Origin: Bedellia somnulentella
Taxonomy: Eukaryota > Arthropoda > Insecta > Lepidoptera > Bedelliidae
Assembly: GCA_963576735.1 (NCBI GenBank)
Contig: OY755178.1
Location: forward strand, 3,596,001 to 3,660,000
Direction of reading: 5' to 3'
DNA length: 64,000 bases
The number at the start of each line of letters is the position of its first letter. The stretch's first letter is position 1. This document shows positions 1-11,152 of this stretch, one piece after another. Both the position numbers and the translations under genes were made by a program. The notes beneath the pieces are model-generated. The model worked only from the letters and a program-made list of their open reading frames with translations. It made no database searches and was not told where the DNA came from.

Positions 1-160
1 GTGATTTTTGGGCGATGTGGTTGGAGACCTGTCACCAAAAACATTTATTATTACCATCTTTTCCCCAATCAACTTTCAAAAGTGGCTGAGGAATTTTTCA
101 TTCCAAAGCTCTGGCTACCCCGCTAAGGGATTTATAGCCGTGACTATATGTATGTGTGTA
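1..160 (+). repeat. SINE-A copy, left part outside window
   Basis: SINE-A is a working name for a family of about 250 bp. It starts near GTGTAGTGTCGGCTTAGAAT, has GGTTGGAGACC in the middle (one mismatch from a Pol III B box) and ends CCGTGAGTATATG plus TATG repeats. This copy begins at GGGCGATG and keeps the tail. Confidence 0.8.
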
Positions 161-246
161 TGTGTGATACACAATATAAATTTTCTCATTTGCTATACAC
201 AATAATTTAGATGTGCTCACAAACATTAAAACTCATTATACTCATA

Positions 247-728
247 ACATAAACATAAACGTTCACGCCGAATATCCTCGAAGGGGTTGGCAGAGGTACT
301 AATACTTCTGAACCTCACGTGACTCTGTCACCTGGTGTTCAGAGTACCCACGTTTTGCATGGACAGTCTACTCACGTGATAGGGGGCAGGCCTATCGTCG
401 TTTTTTACTTATTTTTATTTTTTTTATTTTATTTTCTTTGGAAGATTAACAGACAAATACAAACAATATAATACTTATTATGAATACATAATGCCATTTA
501 CAAATCTTCACCTATAGAAATGAATATTACGAATACACTGTCACATGACTGAATACAACTCAGCCATGTGGGTTTCCTCACGATGTTTTCCCTCACCGTT
601 AACAATCGTGATAAATTAACCACACATATGTCTTTCAAAAAGACAAATTGGTGTAGGCCCGACCCGGGATTTGAACACCAGTCGCTTACACATTAACCGG
701 TGTTCTACCCATAGAGCTATCACGTCCT
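247..728 (-). repeat. SINE-B copy with 15-bp target duplication
   Basis: SINE-B is a working name for a tRNA-headed SINE. Read on its own strand it has A box TAGCTCAGTGGG, B box GGTTCAAATCC, a body with CATCGTGAGGAAACCCACAT, and ends GCGTGAACGTTTATGTTATG. This copy is flanked by direct repeats CTCATTATACTCATA at 232..246 and 729..743. A T-rich stretch near 403..535 is a secondary insertion. Confidence 0.85.
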
Positions 729-746
729 CTCATTATACTCATATCT

Positions 747-778
747 ATAAATCACAATGAGAGGTAGCCAGAGCTTCA
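747..778 (-). repeat. SINE-A scrap
   Basis: About 30 bp matching the SINE-A 3' region (GGTAGCCAGAGCTT) directly after the SINE-B target duplication. Confidence 0.4.
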
Positions 779-803
779 GAACTATACTATTATTATCGAT
801 CGA

Positions 804-1295
804 TAATACATACATACATATTCTCACGCCGTTAGTGCCCATTGGGGTAGGCAGAGACTATCAAACGCCACTTTGTACGATCCTGGCAAACCTCTCTAGC
901 TTCGTTCACATCCATCAATCTTTTCATACATGCTCTTTTAATCCTTCTCTTACAATATCATCTTTTACACCACACCTATCACAAATCACATCATTCCTCA
1001 CACGATCACATAACCTTACATTACAAACTTCTCTGAGGGACCTCATCTCTACTGCATTCACTCTGCTTTCATGCTTCTTCTGCCAAACCCAACATTCGCT
1101 GCCATACATAAGCGTAGGAACAAGAACAGCATCATGCACAGCCACTCGGGCCTTTTCAGACACCAATTGACTAGACTTAAGACTATCCAGTGCTCCATTT
1201 ACCGCATTACCCTTCTTCACTCTTCTCTCGATATCTTCATCACACTTTTCATCCCTAGTAAACAAAATTCCCAAATATACAGACTCTTTAGATAA
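804..1295 (-). mobile_element. LINE-T fragment, reverse-transcriptase C-terminal region
   Basis: LINE-T is a working name for a non-LTR retrotransposon with a (TATG)n tail. The minus strand encodes a run at 1274..924 with DIERRVKKGNAVNGAL, VPTLMYGSECWVWQKK and ESRVNAVEMRSLR, typical of the part after the RT domain. About 75 residues are missing before the conserved end near [11 protein letters not shown], so the copy is internally deleted. The tail (CATA on plus) is at 804. Confidence 0.8.
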
Positions 1296-1352
1296 TAGTC
1301 TCTGCCTACCTCAATGGGAACTAATGGCGCGACAATATGTATGTATGTACAA
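1296..1352 (+). mobile_element. LINE-T 3' tail, opposite orientation
   Basis: AGTCTCTGCCTACCTCAATG followed by GGCGCGACAATATG and TATG repeats. It abuts the minus-strand LINE-T copy head to head. Confidence 0.7.
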
Positions 1353-1450
1353 GTGGAAGTTGATTGGACAAAAGTTTCTAAGATAAAGAATGGTTGTTGA
1401 TGTTTATCCAGTCACATCGCCCAGTGATAAATTTAAAAGCTCCACGACCT
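1352..1450 (-). repeat. Degraded SINE-A
   Basis: Diverged match to the SINE-A centre (GTGGAAGTTGATTGG, CACATCGCCCA, TTAAAAGCTCCA). Confidence 0.5.
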
Positions 1451-2030
1451 TTTGTCACCTACTACAACTCTAACGAGAAAAAACAAGGTTACTGTTCTAA
1501 ACTAACACGTTAGAGTTACCATTCCAGAAAAATAAAGTAATAACCAACAAAATAGATGTCCTATCCTGAAAATAAGAACGTATTAATTTTTTGATATCAC
1601 CCTAACTTATAGCATACCCTTGTAGTGCCCGCACGTGATTTGCGTTCTAATAGGATATGTATTCATGAGGGTAGGCTGCTGTGGACCTCTATGGGCATAG
1701 ATTTGGTAATAAACGGAAGATCTCCCACAAAAAAGTAATTTGAATTTGACCCCGCGACCTTTTTGTGATTCCACCGGGTAAGGTCCGCATAATTGTTTCG
1801 AAAAGTTATTTTACGTTAGTAAGCGTTTTGTTGCGTAATGGTTATTTCATTCTCATTAAATTTGAGTAAACTTGAACTGGAAGAGGCAGGAATAATCGAC
1901 ATTGAATAATGTAGTAGACTGGATACGTAAATTATCATTTTTATTACTACCTAATCATATTTCAGAGGTTTTGTGTAACTAAATGTATTGAACATATCAA
2001 ATATCAATATAAATTTTCACTACTTTTATG
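1451..2030. other. Unassigned AT-rich DNA
   Basis: I recognise neither an exon nor a repeat family here. Confidence 0.4.
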
Positions 2031-2279
2031 CTGTGTAGTGTCGGCTTAGAATAGCACTACCCCATTTCTTCCGGTGGGTGTACGTAAGAGGCGACTAACG
2101 GTATTGGGGCTTTTAAGGGATTTTTGGCGATGCGGTTGGAGACCCTTCACCAACAACCTTTATTTTTACCATCTTTTCCCCACTATCATTTCCAAAAGTG
2201 GCTGAGGAATTTCTAATTTCTTAGCTCTGGCTATCCCTTCTAGGGATTTACAGCCGTGAGTATATGTAAGTATGTATGT
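2031..2279 (+). repeat. SINE-A copy, nearly full length
   Basis: Runs from CTGTGTAGTGTCGGCTTAG to GTGAGTATATGTAAGTATG. It is close to the consensus formed by the copies in this window. Confidence 0.9.
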
Positions 2280-3360
2280 TTTATTCATTGTGTATATAAA
2301 TATACACAATGATTAAAACTAGTTTTAACAATCCAACTAATCAGCGAGCTATATTTTTCGCTCATTTTGGTGATATACTCGTAGAATATATAATTTATTA
2401 TTTACTATTCATTATAATTATTATGTATACAATAATTCATGTATGTATGATATTTTTATATATTTTTGTTAGTATGTTAAGTATCATGTAAAATTATGAT
2501 GGTAGATTTAGTAACAAGATTTGTGCAAGTTGTCAACACACCTAGTACTAGTAGGGTGGCTTTCATATATTTTATTTAAAAAACAAAACATGTTATGTTA
2601 ACTGCCTGTTGTGTGATGCAAATACATAAATAAATATACATAAGCATTAGAACCGATAGCTTGTTAAAACAAATGCAGTCAATCGCATAAGTTCAATTTT
2701 AAGAACGATCTGCAGAGCAAGCACGAGCACTATTTTATCGACACGATAACGGTTGGAATGAGATGGCAGTATACGATACTAAGTAAGTGCGTAAGAGATG
2801 GCTGCTTTACCCCACGCGATAACTAGTATAAACACGGCTCGTGCTTGCCCTTCTGCAAATGAAATTGGTTCATGAGCAGTCAACCTAAATTTCCGTGCTG
2901 CGATCGAGCGGAACAGATGCAGGGCGAATAATTACCTCATATCAGTGAAACGTCGATTCCAAGAATCACTCTTCAGTTACTAGTTAAATGGTAAGTCTGG
3001 CGAATTTCTACATGAAGGTATTTTAGGTTATTCATTTCGTCAACCAGCGAGGGACTCAGGTTTTCTATGAATAGAGTAATTAGTCCATAGTCCACCAGAA
3101 TTTAGACAAAAACGGGTTGGCAGACAAATGATAACTATCGAAACCCATGAAGAACATCTATAAGGATGTAAGGCTGAGAATGTAAATATGTTGATAATGT
3201 ATGTAACATTATCAACATAATAACATTATTTTTCTTCGTAACAGCTTCAAGTTATAGTTTTTTTACGCATACGAATTTTATCAACTGACTTGGTTAAAAT
3301 TTATCAATAAACTATTTTTTATGCAGCTATATATAGTCTCTTTAAATAAATTTTTTTTTT
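2280..3360. other. Unassigned, with an imperfect inverted repeat and a hairpin
   Basis: Arms near 2711..2750 and 2817..2866 share GCAAGCACGAGC and its complement. A perfect 13-bp stem (TATGTTGATAATG, 7-nt loop) spans 3187..3219. At 2995 an ATG is followed directly by GTAAGT, which could be a minimal first exon but has no other support. Confidence 0.4.
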
Positions 3361-3606
3361 CATGGCCGTGAAGTACCAGCTTAGAATGTCACTACCCCTT
3401 TCAAACCACGGGTGTCGTAAGAGGTGACTAGGGGAGTACGGGGGTTTTGTAGTTTTTGGGCGATGCCGTTGGAGACCCATCAACAACAAAAATACTTTAT
3501 TTCTACCATCTTGTCCCCTATCTACTGCCAAATGTGCCTGAGGAGTTTCTAGCTCTAAAGCTCTGGCTACTCCTCTTGGGATTTATGGCCGTGAGTATAT
3601 GTAAGA
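3361..3606 (+). repeat. SINE-A copy, diverged
   Basis: Full-length but diverged; subtype with GGGTGTCGTAAGAGG rather than GTGTACGTAAGAGG. Confidence 0.8.
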
Positions 3607-4334
3607 ACTAGGTGGGCATGAATGCTTCGCATGCCGCAATTTTGAGCGAAGCCGGTCAAACATGCGTTGTTTTAAACTGTTTTATTGCTTCGCTGCATTC
3701 GAAGAATGAAAAGTTCTTTAAGCGCGTGCATTTCAAAGGTGATTATTCCTCAATGGTAACATCTATCTAAATTTTCTTTTCGTTAAAACATTGTCCTTGA
3801 TGTCTTGAACCATGGTGCAAAATTTGTTTAAGGAGGAGAGGACAATGAATAAAAAAATATATTGTAATGGACAAAAATATAATATTTAATAATCTTAAAT
3901 TTTATAAAGGCAAAATTCAAGATATGGAAGGTAAATTTAAAGGTAATGACTTAGCTTTTGCTTTAATCAAAGATACATACCCTGAAGCGGAGCGACACCT
4001 AAATGAAAGGATTTAAAATGAACCATTTCAATTAGTACAAAAATTAAGATCATCATTCATTCTATCATTATGATGCAGTGATAAGATATAAAGAAGAAGT
4101 AAATAATCTATGCTTTCTAAAGAAGTTTGTTCTTAACCTTATAAAAAAAAGTTTAATCTAATATAGTTCAGTATTTTTTGTCAATGGAGGTTCAAACAAA
4201 CCCTTTTGTATTTTTACTTATAATATTATCGTTTGCAAAATACAATTAACTTAATAGCTATATAAACTGAATGTTGGTCTATACTAAATTAACTAGATTT
4301 TAATCCAATAGATAATGGGTTTAAAGAGAAGAAC
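3607..4334. other. Unassigned AT-rich DNA
   Basis: A short GC-richer stretch (3607..3725) with GCTTCGCATGCCGC; no family recognised. Confidence 0.35.
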
Positions 4335-4462
4335 CTAAGAAGTTTGAAGAATAAAAGACCTTGTACTAAAATAATTATGAATGTAGGCAAAGGACAGGTT
4401 CTTAGAAAACGGCGATCAATTAGTGTCTGCCAACGCCAATAGGAACTAAATGAATTAAAAAG
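4335..4462 (+). mobile_element. Old LINE-T 3' fragment
   Basis: Weak but collinear match to the LINE-T end (TGAAGAATAAAAGA, GGCGATCAATTAGTGTCTGCC), with many changes. Confidence 0.5.
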
Positions 4463-5576
4463 AATAAACTTTTTTTTTTGCACAATTGTACAAATATATT
4501 TTTGTCTTACGTTCCGTTTTATTTTGAAATACATTTATTTTACACATAACATCTATTGCAGAAAACGAGCATTTAATATTACCATATAAAGTGAGATGCG
4601 GCCATTTTAGCCCACTTCCTCGTGTGGCGTATTCGTAGACAATTAATTGGTTAAAGTGATACGACGCGCCAAACTTAATGATGCACAATAAAAGCCCGCA
4701 ATGTTTATCCGTTGTACTTATTCAGCCCAACGTTTCACACTAACAGTTACTGACGACATCACAAAATTAACATACTGTATTTTCGGATGGCGTCCTATAT
4801 TTCGAATAATCACCGCAAGATTAGAACTAATACAGAAGCGTGACGGTTTCTAAAGTCGTCTGTTTGTACCAAAGACGCCCTTGTTCCGGGGTCTTAAAGT
4901 TCGTTTTACATTTAAACGAAATATGTGAAGTTTGCTTTTGTTATCCGTTTTGCTTATCCGCTGTTCGACAAGAGGGATGTTGTGATTTCGGCGTTGTTGT
5001 CTTGAGTGTTTTAAAGAGATTTATTTTTCGTTTACGTTTTAAAAAGAAGAAGTTCTATTGATAGAATAAATTGATTGCTAATCCGGGCTGTTGGAATATT
5101 GAAACCAGATTTTAATTTCAATTTGGAAACGTACACAAAAATAAGATCTGTGTAAAATTATAAGTTGGCTATTTCTTTGAATAAAATACGCAATAACAAA
5201 ATATGAAAGATTACATTATAAATGTTATCTTCCGAAGCTTAGTTGAATGATACAATTAATTACAGGGTTTTAAATCTCAATTAGCTATCTGTATGTGAAG
5301 GAAAGCTAGATAATTAAATTAGTAATGAAATAGCTCTAACTCCGTGTTGAGGGAGTGTACTGTAATCCATTATGCTAATATTATTTTATGGTATAACTCT
5401 TTTGTACTTATTGTAATAACAAGCTCAATTGATGTGTGAATTATAAAAATAATTGACATAGTGCATACATACATACATGACATACATATCACAGCCGTAA
5501 ACTAAGTAAGAGGTTACCACAGAGAATATTGTAATAAAACTGTTTAACAACTATTACTTAATCAAGACGCACGGCA
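4463..5576. other. Unassigned AT-rich DNA
   Basis: Short open frames only, with no similarity I know. A degraded (CATA)n run is at 5463..5490. Confidence 0.35.
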
Positions 5577-6480
5577 GTGCGTCAAGCCAAGCCAAGGCGG
5601 CGAGCGCGCACCGTATGTGTATATTACACGAACCATTTGGAGCGACTTTTTACAACATCATAACTCAAAATCTAATCAACATAAACCAACCAAATTTAGC
5701 TCATTTGTTGATATCAAGGATACAAACTAGTAGCCCAATTTCCATAAATACATAACAAAGGGTTATTAAGATATAAACGTCCAAAAATCGCGATTTTTTT
5801 AGTGACTCACTGACATATAGATCAAAAAGCTAACCCACTTCCAGATACCCCAGGAAGTTGAAATTCGGCATCCAGGTTGGTGATCAAATATTAACAAAGG
5901 AAAAAATCTGAAAACGGAGAATTTTTAAGATTTTTCAATATTTCCCTCACAAGAACATTTTGTATAGAAATCATAATAAATCCCATGATGAAATGTTGTT
6001 GACGCTAATATAAAACTCCGTTCTAAATAGGTTTAGGTATGCTATGCATACTTACTTGATCATTCATTAAACTTCGACGCTAAAGTTATTTGCAATTACA
6101 AAACTCAAACTATGAGTATAGGTACTAACTGTACTAGCACAGCCCGGTTGGTTGCGAACAATAGCAATACATTTCTTCAATATATAAAAACTCAGATTCG
6201 ATTCCTGTCGTACTAATTAATAGGTATCATAATACCTAGTACCTATCTCATGTCAGCAGAACGGCGACCACTGTATGAGTCATACAGTATGACACAACAT
6301 CGGATAGCGTTTTCATAATACATAGATACCTACTAATCATTAAACCTACGGAAATTAAATAAAATGATTTGATTTTGTGTAATATCAGCGCTCATAATCA
6401 TATTTAATAACATAATACTATTTATGATTGTAATAATGATAATTACATACATGAAATAACATAAACTAACTTAAACTTAG
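5577..6480. other. Unassigned; possible old transposon
   Basis: Opens with a GC-rich stretch (GGCGGCGAGCGCGCACCG), then AT-rich DNA. A 19-base palindrome ACTGTATGAGTCATACAGT is near 6270. No coding region seen. Confidence 0.3.
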
Positions 6481-6680
6481 TCGCTACCACGTCGCTACAG
6501 GCGTGGGGCCACAGGAGATCACAGGGCAAGACGCGCGGGGTGAGGGGCAGGAGCGGGGCATGACGGGATCTGCGAACGTACCAAAGCGAGCGCCAGCCGC
6601 GCTCATACGCGCGAGCGACCCCATGCTGTTCGGTTGTCTAGTGAAATCCCGCCTATAAGGTTGAGTTTTATGCTTCGTCG
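6481..6680. other. GC-rich patch in AT-rich surroundings
   Basis: Visibly GC-rich, with several CpG-dense runs such as GCGCGCGAGC-like motifs near 6608..6625. It could be a promoter-like remnant of a host or transposon gene; no product recognised. Confidence 0.35.
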
Positions 6681-6886
6681 TCGTATGAGTTACAGCTGGT
6701 AACGGTGTTGTAAATTCTGCTTTTTTTCTTGCTGATTGTTTTTAGATTGGGTTGTTTGTAGGTTTGTTTCTTTAGCCAAATTCATTGATTTGTTTGATTA
6801 AAATAGTAGATAGATAGTAAGGTAGGCATAAAATCAAACGCAGAAAAAAAAAATACCAACTTATTTCTTAACAAAAAGTAATGATA

Positions 6887-7338
6887 TCCCACCAAAAACA
6901 TTTTAAATGTAAAAAATGTTAGCCAAGCAAATACAATACAAAAATTTATAATATGTTAACTAAAAGACTTCGCAGACAAAAGGATTGATATCTGAATGGT
7001 TGCCAAGCACTGCAGATAATCCTGAAATACAAAGTAGATAACAAGTTAAATTAAAGATTTGATTTAATTTGGCTAGTTTTCACCACAAAATCAAATTAAA
7101 ATGTACCTAGCAGATAAGTTGATTATCATGATAACTCGTATGTGGAAACGAGTCAAGTTAAATCAAAACTTTAATTTAACTTGTTATCTACTTTGTATTT
7201 CAGGATTATCTGCAGTGCTTGCCAACCATTCAGATATCAATCCTTTTGTCTGCGAAGTCTTTTAGTTAACATATTATAAATTTTTGTATTGTATTTGCTT
7301 GGCTAACATTTTTTACATTTAAAATGTTTTTGGTGGGA
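6887..7338. mobile_element. 452-bp foldback element (long inverted repeats, TA flanks)
   Basis: Arms 6887..7056 and 7169..7338 are reverse complements over 170 bp; I find one mismatch (in GGTTGCCAAGC). Ends are TCCCACCAAAAACATTT and its complement, flanked by TA at 6885..6886 and 7339..7340, as for Tc1/mariner-type MITEs. The 112-bp centre has no coding capacity. Confidence 0.85.
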
Positions 7339-8056
7339 TATTACCTACTTGAATTATTTCAAAATCACCTGAAATTTGAAGTGTAAGACATTTTCAATTT
7401 CGTATACCTACATTTCTAATGTTTTTAACCCTTAAATCTGTACCAGCGAATGAGCAACATACTCAAATCGTAAAATATGTTTCTCCAAACCAAAAATGTC
7501 AAGGGACGCTTTTACTGAATACCTGCGAACTCGATTTTCTACCAACCAATATTTTTCATATTGTTAGATTGCATGTCTCTTTCTAAAGTTAAGTAAAGAG
7601 ACAAAGATGGCAAGAACCAGATAATAATTGTGTCTTGGTTGAGTTGTAAGGTAACTGCTATTTGTAGGTGTATGATCGTAGAAGCAGATGACAATCGTTG
7701 GTAGAATGACGTGTGGCGGGTAAGGAAATGATGAGCACCGGGGGACGACGTTTTGATGTTCACGAAAACTTGAGTTTCGTTGTGTTTCCCAGATGTTTGT
7801 GTAATATATATGAAGTTTTATTCTCTGTAGTGCCATCAGTTGCCCTAAGTTTGTATTATTTTTACAAATGTATGTGAACTGTAGCGTAAAATAAAAAAGG
7901 TGTGTATAAAATCGTTTAATAAACTTTATTTTTGGTAGTACCTTTTTAAAAAAAGACAAGAAATGCTCTCTTTAAACTAGTATCGATAATTTAAAGATTA
8001 TCAACAACCTTTATTTTTCGGTCTTTTTAAGAAACCGATTTTATAATGTCACTCTT

Positions 8057-8117
8057 CATACATACATACATACATATACTCACGCCATTAGTTCCCATTG
8101 GGGTAAGCAGAGACTAT
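8057..8117 (-). mobile_element. 61-bp LINE-T insertion with 10-bp target duplication
   Basis: Only the last 61 bp of LINE-T (tail to AGACTAT), flanked by TGTCACTCTT at 8047..8056 and 8118..8127. Copy 2 of the duplication has the empty site at the matching place. Confidence 0.9.
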
Positions 8118-8188
8118 TGTCACTCTTCCTGTTTGAATATATTTTTTTATTGCGTATCTAATTTCGGAGTCTTAAACTTACCATTAAT

Positions 8189-8486
8189 AATAAATAAAGA
8201 ATAAATAAAGTAAAGAAAAATTTTGACACAGGCGGGGATCGAACCCGCGACCTCAGGTAAACGCCCCGACGCTCTAAAAAGAGAAATAAAGGATATAAAA
8301 TAAATAAAGGATAGAAAAATTTCGCACTGGCAGCCAATTGACACGGTAGCTCAATTGGCAGAGCGTCGGGGCGTTTACCTGAGGTCGCGGGTTCGATCCC
8401 CGCCTGTGTCGAAATTTTTCTTTCCTTTATTTATTCTTTATTTATTAGTAATAATCCCCACATGAGGTTTTCATGAAAAAAAATAT
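8189..8486. repeat. Inverted SINE-C dimer inside one 17-bp target duplication
   Basis: SINE-C is a working name for a tRNA-headed SINE ending ATAATCCCCACATGAGG. The right half (8340..8486) is complete and on plus. The left half (8189..8275) is a 5'-truncated copy in reverse. The unit is flanked by TTAAACTTACCATTAAT at 8172..8188 and 8487..8503, absent as a pair in copy 2 of the duplication. Confidence 0.85.
8340..8410 (+). ncRNA. tRNA-like head of SINE-C (folds as a full cloverleaf)
   Basis: Acceptor GACACGG pairs with CTGTGTC; D stem GCTC/GAGC; anticodon stem TCGGG/CCTGA with loop GCGTTTA; T stem GCGGG/CCCGC. The anticodon would be GTT, but position 33 is C not T, and the unit lies within a SINE, so I do not call it a functional tRNA gene. 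A box TAGCTCAATTGG and B box GGTTCGATCCC could drive Pol III. Confidence 0.75.
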
Positions 8487-9012
8487 TTAAACTTACCATT
8501 AATACCTGCTCATACAAACAAACGGAAAAATAAATATTTATTTTGATTTACATAAGAAAAACAAAATTCACATAATACATGAGATGTTAGAGTTGTAGGA
8601 AGAATATATGGAGTTAGTATCAATTACAGCCACACCTGGTTGCAGGTAATAAGCGTTTTATGAAAATGCATTCTCCCTAAACCTTACCTGTTGATCCCCT
8701 GGATGCTGAAGACATCTGAGGTTTCGGGTTTTCAGGAATGTGGTATAAACTACTTTGAAATTGGAGGCTTGTTGAATAGCCAAGGATTAAACAAGCGGTC
8801 TGAGGAAGGATTAGGTTCCTTATGCGGGCCACCGCTCTTGCTGTACATTTAGAGAACACTGCAAACATTTTGAGGACACTTACGTTGATCTCCCAGAGCA
8901 GTGATTTATATGAATTTCTATAGTGTATCGGTTTAAATCGAGCTCATCTCCAAACACTTAGGCCCTATATCCTTTGCATTGTCCTAGAAATGCATCAACC
9001 CATTTCTTTCCA

Positions 9013-9257
9013 TGTGTGTATACATACAATCACGGCTATAAATCCCTAGAAGGGGTAGCCAGTGCTAAGGAATTAGAAATTCCTCAACCACTTTTGGAAA
9101 TGTGAGTGGGGAAAAGATGGTAAAAGAAAGGTTGTTGTTGATGGGTCTCCAACTGCATCACCCAAAAATCCCTTACAAGCTCCAATACCGTTAGTCGCCT
9201 CTTACGTACACCCACTAGAAGAAATGGGGTAGTGCTGTTCTAAGCCGACACTAAACA
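9013..9257 (-). repeat. SINE-A copy between the two duplicated segments
   Basis: Near full length, from a degraded CATA tail to GCCGACACTAAAC. Confidence 0.88.
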
Positions 9258-9360
9258 TCAACACGCTTCAGAAATATAAGGCTAGAAAGATTGACTTGAG
9301 TTGATTTGTATTAATGGTATTGTATTTACGATACTTGGAATTCGCATGAATACTCATATT

Positions 9361-10604
9361 AAATTATTTCAAAATCACTTGAAGTTTTAAATGTAAGACA
9401 TTGTCAACTTCATATACCTCAATTTCTCATGTTTTTACCCCTTAAATCTGTACTAGCGAATGAGCAACATACTCAAACCGTAAAATATGTTTCCTCAAAC
9501 CAAAAATGTCAAGGGACGCTTTTACTGAATACCTGCGAATTCAATTTCGTAACATGGAATTTTTTTTCAGTTAGTCAGATTGTACGTCTCTTTCTAAAGT
9601 TAAGCAAGAGATAAAGATATCAAGAATAAAATAAGAGAGTATTTCTTGGTTGAGTTTCAGGGTAACTGCTATGTGTAGGTGTATAATCGTAGAATCAGAT
9701 GACAATCGTTGGTAGAATGACGTGTGGCGGGTAAGGAAATGATGAGCACCGGGGGACGACGTTTTGATGTTCACGAAAACTTGAGTTTCGTTGTGTTTCC
9801 CATATGTTTATGTTAGATATATGAAGTTTTATTCTCTGTAGTGCCATCAGTTGCCCTAAGTTTGTATTATTTTTACAAATGTATGGGAATTGTAGCGTAA
9901 AATAAAAAAGGTGTGTATGAAATCGTTTAATAAACTTTATTTTTGGTGGTACCTTTTTTAAAAAAAGACAAGAAATGCCCTCTTTAAACTAGTATCGATA
10001 ATTTAAAGATTATCAACAACCTTTATTTTTCGGTCTTTTTAAGAAACCGATTTTATACTGTCACTCTTCCTGTTTGAATATATTTTTTAATTGCGTATCT
10101 AATTTCGGAGTCTTAACCTTACAATTAATACCTGCTCATACAAACCAACAGAAAAATAAATATTTATTTTGATTTACATAAGAAAAACAAAATTCACATA
10201 ATACATGAGATGTTAGAGTTGTAGTAAGAATAGATGGAGTTAGTATCAACTACAGCCACACATAGTATCAAGTAATAAGCATCGTATGAATATGTATTCT
10301 CCCTTAACCTTACCTGTTGATCCCCTGGATGCTGAAGACTGAGGTTTTGGGCTTTCAGGAATGTGTTATAAACTAATTTGAAATTGGACGCTTGTTGAAG
10401 AGCCAAGGATTAAACAAGCGGTCTGAGGAAGGATTAGGTTCCTTATGCGGGCCACCGGTCTTGCTGCACAGCTAGAGAACACTGCAAACATTATGGGGAC
10501 TTTTACGTTGATCTCCTAGAGCAGTGATTTATAAGAATGTCTAAAGTATATTTGAAATAATCAAGTTTTATGCAATATACCCCTTAAATTTTCCTCGAAA
10601 TGCA
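9361..10604. repeat. Direct duplication, copy 2
   Basis: Partner of 7351..8994; lacks the LINE-T and SINE-C insertions, so it shows the pre-insertion state of both sites. Confidence 0.85.
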
Positions 10605-10866
10605 GAGTACCCACGTTTTGTTTGAAGAACAGTGTGCTCAAATGATAAGGGGCGATACCGTTTTGTTCGAACACTTAGTCACATGGCTAATTATACTTGG
10701 CCATGTGGGTTTCCTCACGATGTTTCCCTCACCGTTAAGAACCATGATAAAATAACCATACATATGACTGTATAAAAGACAAATCGGTGTAGGTCTGACC
10801 CAGGATTTGAACCCACACCTGTCATCATGATAGTGTTGTGTTCTACCCATTGAACTAACACGGTAT
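10605..10866 (-). repeat. SINE-B copy, tail end missing
   Basis: Begins at GAGTACCCACGTTTTG and ends in the tRNA head (CAGGATTTGAACCC, TTCTACCCATTG). It abuts the end of the duplicated segment. Confidence 0.82.
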
Positions 10867-10902
10867 TAAACGTACATAACATATCTGAATTCCCATTTTC
10901 AT

Positions 10903-11152
10903 AGTTACATACATACATACATATTCTCACGGCTATAAATCCCTTAACGGGGTAGCCAGAGCTTTGGCATGAGAAATTCCTCAGCCACTTTTGGAAGTTG
11001 ATTGGGGAAAAGATAGTAATAATAAATGTTTTTGGTGACGGATCTCCAAACACATCGCTCAAAAATCACTTGAAAAGCCCCTATACCCTTAGTCGCCCCT
11101 TACGCCCAAGGGTAGAAACGGGTTAGTGTTATTCTAAGCACACACACTACAT
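10903..11152 (-). repeat. SINE-A copy
   Basis: Full length with a three-unit CATA tail at its left end. Confidence 0.88.

Larger units (their letters stand above)
7351..8994. repeat. Direct duplication, copy 1
   Basis: Collinear with 9361..10604. Identical by eye over 105 bp at 7686..7790 versus 9697..9801, and near-identical in other blocks. Copy 1 is longer because of the insertions at 8057..8117 and 8189..8486. On the minus strand both copies encode a run starting MNIKTSSPGAHHFLTRHT, then they diverge by frameshift. I do not recognise the sequence. Confidence 0.85.

Noticed and set aside
757..1170. 137-codon plus-strand ORF
   Set aside because: It is antisense to the LINE-T reverse-transcriptase region, which is clearly the coding strand.
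7564..7959. 131-codon minus-strand ORF in the duplicated segment
   Set aside because: The frame is not kept in the second copy and no known domain is visible.
7351..10604. The duplicated segments as two LTRs of one retroelement
   Set aside because: The DNA between them is only a few hundred bases, mostly a SINE-A, and the copies lack TG...CA ends.
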